NCBI GenBank assembly: GCA_027257055.1
Contig: JAPVLO010000044.1
Coordinates: 2,418,001 to 2,482,000, forward strand
Origin: Cephalopachus bancanus
Taxonomy: Eukaryota; Chordata; Mammalia; Primates; Tarsiidae
Reading direction: 5' to 3'
DNA length: 64,000 bases
The notes under the pieces were generated by a model that saw nothing but the letters and a program-made list of their open reading frames with translations, made no database searches and was not told the DNA's origin. The translations under genes were made by a program, and so were the position numbers. Shown piece by piece: positions 10,682-22,600 of the stretch; positions within the stretch are counted from its first letter, which is position 1; each line of letters begins with the position of its first letter.

Positions 10682-13600
10682 CTAGGAACCAATTCAACAG
10701 ACATTTAATGAGCACCTACTATGTGCTGGGGCTTGTACAATACCCCAGAAATTGCCCCAGTCCCCAGTTCTCCAAGACTGACATGCCAGCTACTCTGACT
10801 CACAGCCACCCCCCACCCGACTGGCCCTCCCTGTCTTGGAGGAACTCCCTGAAACCAGCTTTCCCATCTGCTAAGTGGGAAGAACCTGTTCTTTGGCAGG
10901 TCTTCAAAAACAATAAATTCAGCTGGGCTCGGTGGCTCAGCCTGTAATCCTGCACCTTTGGGAGGCTGAGGTGAGTGGATTGCCTGAGCCCACGGGTTTG
11001 AGACCCACCTGGGCAGTGAGACCTCATCTCTACAATAAATCAAAAAATCAGCCGGGCGTGGTAGCGCACACCTGTAGTTCTGGCTACTTGGAAGGCTGAG
11101 GCGGAAGGATCGCGGGAGCCCAGCAGGTTGAGGCTGTGGTGGCCGGACGCGGCCACCGCACTCCAGTCTGGGCGACAGAGTGAGACTCCAACTCAAAAAA
11201 CCAAAAAACCAAAAAAAAACAATAAATTCTCCTGAGAAAGAGATGGTAACAGAGACTCTGAAAACTGTGGTCATAAGGGCATGAAAGAATTCTAAGCGTA
11301 TTACTGAAAACTTATCAAGGGAACTCATAGAGGAATTAACACATCAGGAGGGAGTGGGGGAATGAAATTAAGCAAGAGGTCAGCACATATCACAGATTCA
11401 CTCGGTGAAGCCAAGTCCTCACTGAAAGGAATAGCCACAAGGGGCTTCGTTATATTCTAAGCCCTCAGGTACGACCCGGTTTTGTTCAACTTCATACATG
11501 TACATTGTTACTTAAATCTTGAAAATGCTTTTAACATCACTTTCTCCAGAAAGCGCCTTTGACCTGTTCAATGACAGCGACCTCTTGCCCCAACACAATC
11601 TGCATGGCCTGCCCCGTCCAGCCATGCCCTGTGCCCTCCTCCCCCAGCCCCACGCAGGGTGCTTGAGTCCCTTACCAGGCCCAAACTGGGATGTGTAGTT
11701 TTCTATCCCGGCGAGATCTAAATAGTGGTTTCTCCTCTCGATGTTCTCATCCACGCAGTGGTGGTAGCAGCCAGACTGCTCCAGGGGGCTGTCACCCTGG
11801 AACCTACAGCGGGGAAGGCAAGAGGGTGAGTTGGACCGGGCCACCAGTTGGGGCAGCCCCACAGGCTCCTGGGAAGACACCAGGACAAATTCTGGCCCTT
11901 CGTTAATTTCCTTCTTGGCCTTGCGAAGGGATGGGAGGGTGGGGAGGAACAGTCATCTCTGCAACCTGGGCCTCCATGTTCTCCTCTTCAGATGGAGGTA
12001 GAGACCACGGCCTGGCTTCGGAGCAACTTCGCTCTGAATAGGCCCAAGGCAAATGCACGGGATCATTGGTCAAAATCTAAGGACCCTCCAAAGCCAGGAT
12101 TCAAGCCATGTGTGCCCACTGCAGGCAGGCAGTCTAAGCCCTGGGCTGGATCCCCAGCGGGCATGGGCAGCAGAAGCCCCCCAGACCATTGGCATTGAGG
12201 CTGGTCAACTCCATGACCTGCCCCAAAGCCCAAATGTGTATGTGCACGTGTGGGTATGGATGGAGGGATGAGGGAGAGCGGCACTATCCAAGACCTCCCG
12301 CCTTCTACCCTGCAGAACCTTCAGGGACCTCTGTGATCTGCCTGCCTCCAGCCCATCTTCCTCCCCACCTTCCTCCCCCATGCCCCAGTCTCCAACTAGC
12401 CTGGACGCCTCCAGTTCTCAGCGCCCTTGGGCTTGTGCCCCTGCTTGGACTGCATTCTCTCTTCCCTATGCTGGTACTAATCCAACGGCAGTCACTTTCT
12501 CACCATGTGCACACTACGGATTAATGTAGCCCCACAGTACTGCCAGGTACTCAAGGCTTTTCTTTCAACAGTCTCTCTCTTTTCCTCCCTTGCAGGTAAA
12601 AAAAAAAAATAACAGGTGAAAGGTAATTGCGACCTCACAATCTCTTATCCACAATTCTGAAATCCAAAAAGCCTGTGAACAAAGAACTTTCATAACCCAC
12701 TTGGCAACCAAGCTTGCCTAAAGTGACAGGAAGATGTTTCCCATCTTTAGCTCACTTAGTGTGAATATCCATACATCTCCCCGCAGAAATTGCAAGGTGT
12801 GAGATCCCGAGGCGCTGCCCAGAACCACATGCAGTACATGAGAATCACGCCAGGAGCATGTTTCTAAAGCCCAACAAATGCTGAATTCCAAATCATGTCT
12901 GGCCCAAAGTGTTTTGCATAAAGGGACGTGGACCTGTATTTGATCATTTTTTAAATGTCAGAGTTTGACTTATGAGTCTGAGCACCTGAGACCATTGTTC
13001 CCTGAAGACAGCATGGACTGGAGCCTCCTGCTCTACATACCATGGATGCAGGTACACAGCCGGTGCTCAATACACGCTAGTGTGTACCATGCCCACTATA
13101 CCTGAGGGGGGCTCGCTGCTTCTTCTCCCAGCTTCGCAGCTCCTCAGCAGGCTTGGTCTCTGCTCGGGGCCTCGTGCTCTGCAGGTCTGAGTCCGGCCCA
13201 AGAAGCACAAGAAACCCTGGTGAGCCCTGCCCTTGCTCCTGGACCTGCCCTAGTGGCTGCCTGGCCCCAGCAGCTTTGTAACACAGCTGTGGGAGGGCTC
13301 CCCAAGTCGAGACTAAATAGATGGGTCTCACAGCTACCTGAACTGCTCACCTCCTCTCCCGACTCCCCTCCTTCCCCAGACTCCCTAGCTGGCCTCAAGG
13401 CCCCGCCCCATGCCCTCACCACAACAGTCTTTACTACAGTCACACGCCCACACCATGGCTCTGCCTATCCAGGGCCTCCCATCCAGAATCCTGTCCCTCC
13501 CCTTCCCTACTCCCACCCCACTCTTTCAAGGACTCGCTCGAACCCCACCCACCCACAAAGCAGCTCCCTGAGAAAGCCTCCAGTCCCCCCAGGCAGGCCC

Positions 13601-16600
13601 TGGTCCCTCCTGAGAGGTAGACATACATTGCTTTATAGTCTTGCTCCCACAGCCCTCACCGGCCTGGTTGACAAGGACACTCCTCTTGCTCTGGCTGCCG
13701 TCAGGGGCCACAGTGAGCTTCACTCGCAGAGTCTTGCTCGACGTCGGAGAGTGGTTGACAGAGGAGTCCACCACCTCGTAGATGGTGTGCAGCAGGCTGG
13801 TGATGTCCTGGGTGGGAGGGAAGTGGGAACCCATGCGGGGTCTCAGCAGGGCATTGAAAACAGGAATCAGAGGGCTTGGCAGCGGCTTCAGGGCTGGACC
13901 CCATGGATCCCCCAAAGCCCAGCCTAAGGCAAAAACATGGATGCCAGAGGTTCCCCGAGGAGGAGATCCTAGGAAGCAGGAGTGAGGGAGCAGGGAGAGT
14001 GAAGGAGGAAAAACCCATGAGAAAGAACAGAAAGAGCAGGTACAGCCATGGGCACCATGAACAAGTGGGGCTCAGCTGCCCTGGGACCCTCCAAGGAACG
14101 GTCTAATCCAGTTGTGGGGAGTTGAAAACTGCCTCATCCCTCGCTGGCTGAGGAGTACCCCAAGGCTCTCCATCCCCTCTCTTCTTCCAGGCTGCCCTGC
14201 AAGGGCTGAGCCAATCCCAGCACCCAAGAAAGCTTAGAAGAAGAGGAAGAGACACCAGAGGTCTCTCTCCATCATGTGAGGACACAGCAAAAAGGCAGCC
14301 ATCTGCAAGCCAGGAAGAGAGCCTTCACCAGACAATGAATCTACAGGTACCTTAACCTTGGACTTCCAGCCTCCAGAAATGAGATAAATTTCTGTTGCTT
14401 AAGCCAACCCAGTCTGTGGTATTTTGTTAAGGCAGCTTGAGCTAAGACAAACCCTAAAAGATACATGATTTTGTGAGAACTCAACCAAATCTCATCTCTC
14501 TGGGTCTCAGTTACAGCCTCAGCCAGAACATGCTCTGTGGGGTGTCTCAAAATTCTCTGATTTGGGGTAGAAGGGCACAGACTCCCCTCACTGGGCCTCC
14601 CTTTTCTGGGAGTCAGCTGATGTCACTCATCTAAGGGGCAGCATCCTGCTTTAAATGACACTGGACACCTCTGGAGAAGACATTTCCTCTTTCTCTCAGG
14701 CCGACATCTGGCCAGTTATCTGCCAGTGATGCTTCATGAGCACTGAGTCAGCCCTCCCTGCCCCTCCTGCCCATAAGCCCTTTAGGCTGAGGGGCAGAGA
14801 CAACCCTAGTGCCATGGCCAGGCAAGCATGTGGATGGGTGACCTGGAGTGGTGGGGCCAGCTGAGGCACTGGTCCTGGCCCAGGAGGAGGCAGCACTTAA
14901 TTCAGCAGAATTGCCCTCTGACAGTGGAGACTGAGGGTCATTCCAGAGAGGTCAGAAATCCAGAGTCTTCTGTTAAGTCTTCAAAGTCTTTGATATTGAA
15001 AACTAATTTATTTTTATTTTTTATTTTTTTTTTTGAGTTGGAGTCTCACTCTGTCACCCAGACTGGAGTACAGTGGCCGCTCCCAGCCACCGCAGCCTCG
15101 ACCTGCTGGGCTCCGGCGATCCTTCCGCCTCAGCCTTCCGAGTAGCCGGAACTACAGGCACGCGCTACCACGCCCGGCTGATTTTTTGATTTATTGTAGA
15201 GATGAGGTCTCGCTGCCCAGGTGGGTCTCGAACCCGCCGGCTCAGGCAATCCACTCACCTCAGCCTCCCAAAGCGCTGGGATTACAGGCTGAGCCACCGA
15301 GCCCGGCTACTAATTTAATTTTTAACAAACCCTCTGGAGGACCAGACATGAACACCTGAGGGCCAGATTGGAATTGTGGGGGCTGCCAGTTTGAGACCAG
15401 ACTGAAGTGGCTCATTCACTGGCTTGCTCAGCAATCTCAGCTCTTCTAGCATGGCCAGTATAGGCCCCTGTTCTCCCTTGAGCTTCTCTGCCCAGCCATG
15501 TTCACTCAGTCTCTCACCATCTTGGGAAGCCTGTGAGGGAGGCGTCATTACACAGATGTGACAACGGAGGCCCACCAACATCATCCCCCCAGCGCCTGAC
15601 ACCTTAGAAGGCCTGGGCTCAGGAGTGTCATCCCGAGGGTCCCAGTTGACTCAGGTTCTAGTAACAGCTGTGTTTTGGTGGTTCCAGTTTGAAAATCAAC
15701 CCCCCCCTCGATGGCACAGGGCCAGGCATGCGGGAATAGGCACCATAAATGCTTCCTGCATGGAGAAACACCTGAAGGATGAGCAGGTGCCTTTTTCCTG
15801 ATTGAAAAGTCAGCCCAGGCACTGGCTCTGGGCTGCAGATGCAGTGAGGTGAGAGCTGCTGGCCCTGGCACACAGAGAGCATGGGTGGGAGCAGTATTTA
15901 CAGCCAGATTTGAGGAGTGGCTCTGGGACTAAGAATAGAGCAGGAAAACGAGAACCAGGCCCTCCCTCCATTTGAAGCCAACCCCTCAGCTACCCTGGCA
16001 GAGGAAGACATCATCCAGAGAACACTCTCTGGCCAGGCTGGAAACTTGGAAACCTCGGAAACCCTCTCTTCCTCTCATTATGAAGGCAGTTAAGAAGGGC
16101 ACACGTTAAAGTTGTCAGCAATCATGTCACTGCTGCCAAGGGGAGAGCCTGCCTGAACATAAGGGAATGCACAGAAAACAGAGCCATGAAGATGACCCAG
16201 TCCTGAAGACATGGAGCCTCTGGATCCAGCTGTGCTTGACGTCAGCAACCTCATACCAAATTTTGGTTACATGAGCCAATATATTCCTTTTTTCTTTAAG
16301 TACAGCAATTGAGATGGTATTCTGTTACTTAGATGTCAGAGAGTCCTGAATGATTAAAAGTCATAGCTTCCTCCTCCAACCTGCTCGAACAACCCCTAAC
16401 CCACAGCCTGAGGAGGAGGAAGGCTTTAACCCAGCTCTGTCCTCAGGAAGCATAAAGGCCAACTTCCCCTGCACTATCCACAGAGAAGAAACATCCACCC
16501 TGGGAAGAGGAGATGAGACAGCCTGAGGCCCCTACATGCTGGACAAGGGGTGGACATGGAGCCAGCCATGCTAACCTCAGGCCTCTGTGTGATACAGGGA

Positions 16601-19600
16601 CCCCAGACAAGCAGCAGGTCCCAGGCCTGAAAACAGGGGCTTCCTGGCAGGGGAGAAGGTGTCAGAGAGCGACGGGGAGGACAAGGAACAGGGAGGCAGA
16701 AGGCTGCTTCCCAGGGCCTCCAGGCCCCAGTGGACTGGCCCTCTGACCACAGCCATCTCTCCTGTTAAGCAGCCACCACAGCCACCTCCTTCAGTTCCTT
16801 AATCACCATGAGTCTCACCCACTGCCCACCCAGGACTCTCCCCCAGCTGTGAATTCCACGCTGCACACTACAGGGCTCAGTTCCCATGCCGTCTCTTCCA
16901 GGAGGCCTCCCTGGATGCTTCGGCCAATCTCTGTCAACCCACTCTGTTTATTTCCTTTACCAACTACATCACTTATAGTTATCCTATAATTAAATAAGAA
17001 ATAGTATTATAATTATAAAAAATATTTTTAAAATTGAAATTTAATTTTTAAAAGTCCTGTATCAGACTTCCTGAGCCATGAGGCAAGGAATTGTGCCAGT
17101 TTTGTTCCCTGCTATGTCCTCATGCCCAGAACCAAGTACCCAACAGATGCAGACAGTTGGTGCTCAGTATGCAGAGACATAGGCAGGAAGGAGGGAGCCT
17201 GGGAGGAGGCCTCTGAGAGAGGGACAGACGTGCAGAGGGGGGAGAATGCAGAAGAACACGCTTGGAGGGGGCCGTGACTACAGCTGGCAGCTGGTAGGGT
17301 CTTGAGTGCTGGGGATGCTCATCTCTGGATCCTAAAAGTGAGGTTTTATGTAGCCCCCCAAGCTCCTGCAGAATGGCCGAGTGGGGGAGGTGGCCTGCAG
17401 TGCCCAGCCCCAAGGAGGAAGCAGGACAGGACTCTGCTGGAGTCTGGGGTCCTCCTCCAAAGAGGCCTTAGGGCTCCACCCCTGCCCCTGCCCCTTCCTG
17501 GGAGAGAGTGCCCAGGCCGAATGAGGAGAGCTACCCTTGCTCTCTGTCCCCTTTTCCCACTCACCTGCAGCTCTAGGATGCCCCTCCAACCTCCAGGAGC
17601 ACCCTGCAGCCCTGAACCCCACCCCTGCACTGCTTCCAGCCGTTCTCAGGAGCAGGACTGACTGCAGGGGGATGGGGAGCAACAGCCAGGGTGCTGGGCC
17701 TGGGCCCTGAGCCCAAGGCGTGCCCATGGGGACGGCCAGGCAGCACACTCACCTCTCGGGTGACCTTGCCATTGTTGTCAAAGTCGTACAGGGTGAAGGT
17801 CCACTCCTGCCGGCTATCCTCCTCCACGGACACGTCACACTGCAGTTCCTGGACACAGATGGGCAGGCGGGCTGGTCATCCATCAGCTGCAACATCTTTC
17901 TGTCCCACGTCTTGCCTCAGCCACTCTCTTTCTTCTGCCACAAAGCAGGCGGCACCCCAACTGGCCACACGAGGACCAGCTCAACCCCCAGAGGGAATGG
18001 CACCTGATCCACGGACGCTGGCAGCATGTGCCCGGCACTGCATTCCCGCCCTGGTTTCTGCAGCTCCAAGCCTTTCCCTCCAGCAGTTCCTGGGCAGCCC
18101 ATGCTGAGTTCAAAGTGTGCCTTGCCTCAGTGTGACATGCCTGTTTGATCCTGCCAAGGGCCCGCCTTGCTCTCTGAGACACTGGTACATGTGGTATGGC
18201 ACACACACTACACATATGTGCTCTTACACACCCCTACACATACACACCCCTACACATATACCTACACACCCATACCTACATACCACTACACATATGCCTG
18301 CACACTCTCCTACACACATACCTATACACGCCCTTACACACACCCCTGCACACACCCTTACACACACACATACACACCCCTATACATTTACCCACACACA
18401 CTAGCACACCATTACCACACACCCCTATAGACAAACCTACACACATCCATCCATGTACAACCCACACATGTACAACCTACACACTCCTACACAGCCCTAC
18501 ACATACCTACACATGCACACCTCTACACACACACCCACACGTTGGTCTGAGTTTCAGAAACATGGGTTGAGTAGGGATGGCCACTTGCCCCACCCTATCT
18601 CATGTGGGTGTCCTTGGCCTCCCACCTGCACCTGGACTTCCCAGGTAAGTTGTCCTCACAAACCGTGGCTCAGTCCGAACAGCCAGCCCCTCTCAAGATG
18701 CAAACCCATGTGGGCCTCCAGGGAAGCAAGATGGCGGATCTGGGCCTGCCTCCTGCTAAGCCTACCCTCAGCTCTGCCCACTGAAGCCACAGCAGGGACC
18801 CAGGTGGGCTTGGAGCAGGGCTGGGTGTTGGGAAGAAGCTAGCACTTTGAAACTCTCAACTAGACACTGCCTGTTCCCCTCAGTGCCTGTGTGCAAGGCC
18901 CTTGGCGACGGGATTTGCCCCGTCCCTGTGCCGTCTCCCACCAGGCCCCCTGTCCTGCACAAGACACACTGTGCAGCTTGCTACCCCACACAGCAAGTGG
19001 CACTCCAAGCCTCCAGGCCTTCGCTCTTACCTCTGCCTGAGGCCCCTCTTACCCAAAGGCTTCCCTGTGCATCCCTCTCCACCCTGCTCCTACACTCAGA
19101 GCCTCCACCCACAGCCTGCTCCCTCCTCTTAGCACCGCACAGGGTCTGGAATTGCCGAAGTGCTTATCACTCCACACCCCTGCAGCCTAACTCAGGTGGC
19201 ATCACATCATCGCCTGGGCAATCATAGGCTCTGGGTCACTCATCTGTCTTCTCACTGCACTGTGTGCTCCACTAGGGCAGGAGCATCGCCCAGTTTACCC
19301 TGGGTACCCTGGCCACCAGCCGGTACCCAATCAGCACTGGTGGGAAAGAGGACAAGTGCTCACTCTGCCCCAACACCCTCCTACAACCCTGGGGCCATGA
19401 GCTCAGGATGCCCACAACATCCCAGGGTGACAGCGGGCACTGCTGTCCCCAACTCACAGGACAGGCAAATGAGGCCACCAGGACTTTGAAGGGACTTGCC
19501 CTGAAGTCACACGGATACGAAGTGGGGTGGCTGGGATCTGACCCCGGGCCTGCTGGCTCTAGAGCCGTGCCCTGGTGATCTCAGGAAAGAAAGCAGAGGG

Positions 19601-22600
19601 GAGGAGGAAAGGGAAGAGGAGGGAAGAGAAGTGGGCTCCACGTGGCAGGCCTGGGGCTTACGCTCAGCACCTGGCCCTGAGCTTGGCGTGCAGAGGGAGC
19701 TCAGAGCACTGTTCTGGTGGGGGTGGGGGAGAGGAGGGACAGACTGTGAGCTCTGGGGGGGCACATCCCTTATGCTGACTACACAGAGAAACTGAGGTCC
19801 AGAGAGCATCGAGGGCCTGCCCAAGGCTTCCTGCCTCCTCACTTGAGAGAACAGCCCTAAGAACTGAAAGGGAAGGTTTCAAGAGGAAAGCAAGGCCCAG
19901 AGAGGTAGCGACAGCAGCAGCACAGAGCCAGGGTTCTGTCTCCCCTCGTCCACTCTCATGCCCCTCCTTTGGGCTACTGGGCACAGCCCAGCTGGATCCT
20001 CTCCACCCCACGTGGAGAGGCTGAGGGCCCCCTGAGGGGCAGGCAGCGGGGAGTCTCTGGGGCCCTTCCCTGAGCTGAGGCAGCCCATGTGTGGTGGGAA
20101 AAATCTCCTGGGGGGTGGGGAGGGGGCACCTGTCGTGCAAGAGGTGAGGGGCCCTGCTGTCTGGGCAGGCCTCCCCAGGCCCAGCTGCAGGCAAGGAGAC
20201 TTACTTCAAATTTCAGCTGCTTCTTAGAGGCCGGGCATGCCTCGCTGGCTCTCTCCATCCTCTTCTCATCACCGCTGCCCAGTCCGTCGGCCTTCTCGGG
20301 AGGCAGGGCTACTGCAAAGGCAGAGAAAGGGTGTGAGGAACAGAGTCCAGATGTGGCTGCTGGACCACCATTCCCACTTTGCCTCCATCTGTGCAGTCCA
20401 ACATGGAGGGTGTCCTAGCCAGGGCACTGGCTGGTTCCTGCCTCCTACTTGCTGGGATCCAAGTCACTTTCCTCTTGGGCTACTGTTAAAATGGGGCTGC
20501 CTGAGGGGAGTTACCCACAAGGTGAGATCTCTTCAAGGTACGTCCATATCAGGCCACCAAGTGGGCCTCTTGGACCCCCGTCAGCCTGTGCCTTCAGCAC
20601 CCTGAGAGGCATGTGGGTACCCAGAGCAGTGTTGGACCACAGGGCAGACATGAGGGCAGAGAGGCACTTTCAGAGCCCCAAGTGAGGGCCCAGGCCATGG
20701 TCACTCTCTGCTCAGCCTTGCCGCCTTCCACACTGACAGTCTGGCCTCTTTGCAGGTGCCACCCACCTGGGCCCAGCATGCAGCATGCTGGTGAGTAAGC
20801 AGGAGGGTACTGGAAACATTTCATCCAGGCTGGTGGCGGGCATGTGTACACCAGCACAAACACCCCTGCACATGCGCGCCTGCATCCGCATGCACAGATG
20901 GCATCTTCAGGGATAAGCCCAACTGCACCTTGCATTTGGCCTCTGCTTATCTGGAGCCTTTTCCCCTTGTGCCAAAGGTCACAGTGCTTTGTGTGGCCTC
21001 TAAGGGGCAGTGCGAGGGCAGATGTGAAATTCCATGACCTCCTGACACCAGTTTTCCCTGGATGCCTCCAAGAGGTGCCAGGAGGTCAGCTCAGGGCAGC
21101 ACCTGTAGTCTGGACTAGGGTCCAGACTACAGGTGCCATCGGATCTTGAGCATCCCATGAGACTCCTTTGGTCCCTTCTGCCTGTTTTGTCTTTGCCTGC
21201 CACAGGGCTTGGGTCTGCTGGGGACATCTGTTCCAGAACACGCTCACAGCTCCTCTCTTACTTGATCCCTTCGGCTGCTTTGGGGCAGGGACTCAGTTGT
21301 CCATTGTACAGGTGAACACCCTGAGTCCAGCTCCTACTTAAGGACTACTGAGGGCCACATGGGCAGCTGAGACGCCCCAGTCAGAGAGGAAGACAAGGCT
21401 GGACTTTCTTGGGAAGTCAGGAGCCTGGAGAAATGGGGCTGGCAGGCCAGGAACCTAGGTGGGGGCTTTTCATCTCCCCCCTCCCCACCCCCATCACAGC
21501 CCCCAGCTTTGCAGACAGGACTCAAGAGCAGCCCTGGGCCAGGCATGGCAAGGCCTCCTGCATGAGGACTGGGTCCTGCTCTCTCCCAACAGTCAGCTAG
21601 CGCACACCCCCTGGTGCCCTCCCCCCTTGGTGCCACCATGCATGAAAGGAGGCAGCCCTGACTGAGTCCGTGCTGCCATCAACTCAGTCCTCACTGCAGC
21701 CCAGCGAGGCAGATAATATTATTAGCTCCATTTTCAAGACAGGAAAACTGAGGCACAGAGAGGAAAAGTGCCTTGCTAATAAATGGAAGAGCTGGAACTT
21801 GGCCCAAGGGCCTGAATCCCGCTCACAACCCCTTCCAAGGCTGCCCTCCAAGCCTCTCCTGGCTGGATGTGGGAGGCTGGGTACTCTCTTGGTCTGCCTC
21901 TCTCCACCTGTGGCCACGCCAGTCAGGTCAGCGTCACCTTGGCTTGGGCTCGGATCCTCCACCACTGTGTGGCCCGGGGTGGGTCTCATAGTTTCTCTAG
22001 ACTTCCCTGACTGTGAAGTAAGGATGCCAATAGCCTCTTCCCCAGAGGTCTCTTGTGTGGGTTTGAACTATGAGCATACAGGGCTGAGTGCCCAGCACAT
22101 GGGGCCTGGCCATCGGCCTTGAGCAGTAACTGTTAAGGGAACGATAGCCCACTCCAGTATTCCTTTGGGGATGAGGATAGTCAGGAGCTAAGTTTTCTTA
22201 CAACTGAGGTGTAGGGAACACGAATGGAAACAAGAGTATTATATCAAATCCTCACAGCCCACGTGGGAGCAGGCGAGGGGAAGGATTCTCCAGGTCACCA
22301 GCTCAGACAGGGCAGGGGCAGGAAGGCCACAGCAGTGAATAGAACCGCATGGCATCTCCATCCACAGCTCCCTCCCTCTCTTCCCTAAGCATACCCAGCA
22401 GCCAGAAGGGAGCCCATGGGGTCACCCAGGAGCTCCAGCTGGGGACTCCCGGCTCAGTCACTGACCCCAGCTCCTCTCCTGGTAGCTTCACAGAATGAGG
22501 CCAAGAAGGACAAGCCTAGAAGAATCTGACTGCTCAGAAGACCAGAAGGTGCAGGCACTTGGCTTCCTCATCACCGAGTAGCTGTTGGGAAGGTCCCTGA

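Larger units (their letters stand above)
13808..17752 (-). other. NKD1 intron between exons C and D
   Basis: This intron of 3945 nt contains an LTR-like repeat at about 14215-14450, a full-length Alu on the minus strand at 15011-15308, another LTR-like fragment at about 16170-16345, and an L2 fragment with an A/T-rich core at 16840-17165. The rest looks unique. No conserved extra exon was seen. Confidence 0.85.
17849..20204 (-). other. NKD1 intron between exons B and C
   Basis: This 2356-nt intron contains a CA/TAC-rich minisatellite at 18190-18540, an L2-like fragment at 18985-19285 and a MIR fragment at 19445-19575. Donor and acceptor are strong. Confidence 0.88.

Noticed and set aside
10040..10708. 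222-codon plus-strand open frame
   Set aside because: It is antisense to the NKD1 terminal exon. GC-rich coding DNA commonly opens the opposite strand, and the product is low-complexity Gly/Pro/Trp with no known domain.
18167..18570. Tandem units considered as a CRISPR-like array
   Set aside because: No conserved repeat with unique spacers; it is a degenerate CA-rich minisatellite in a vertebrate intron.
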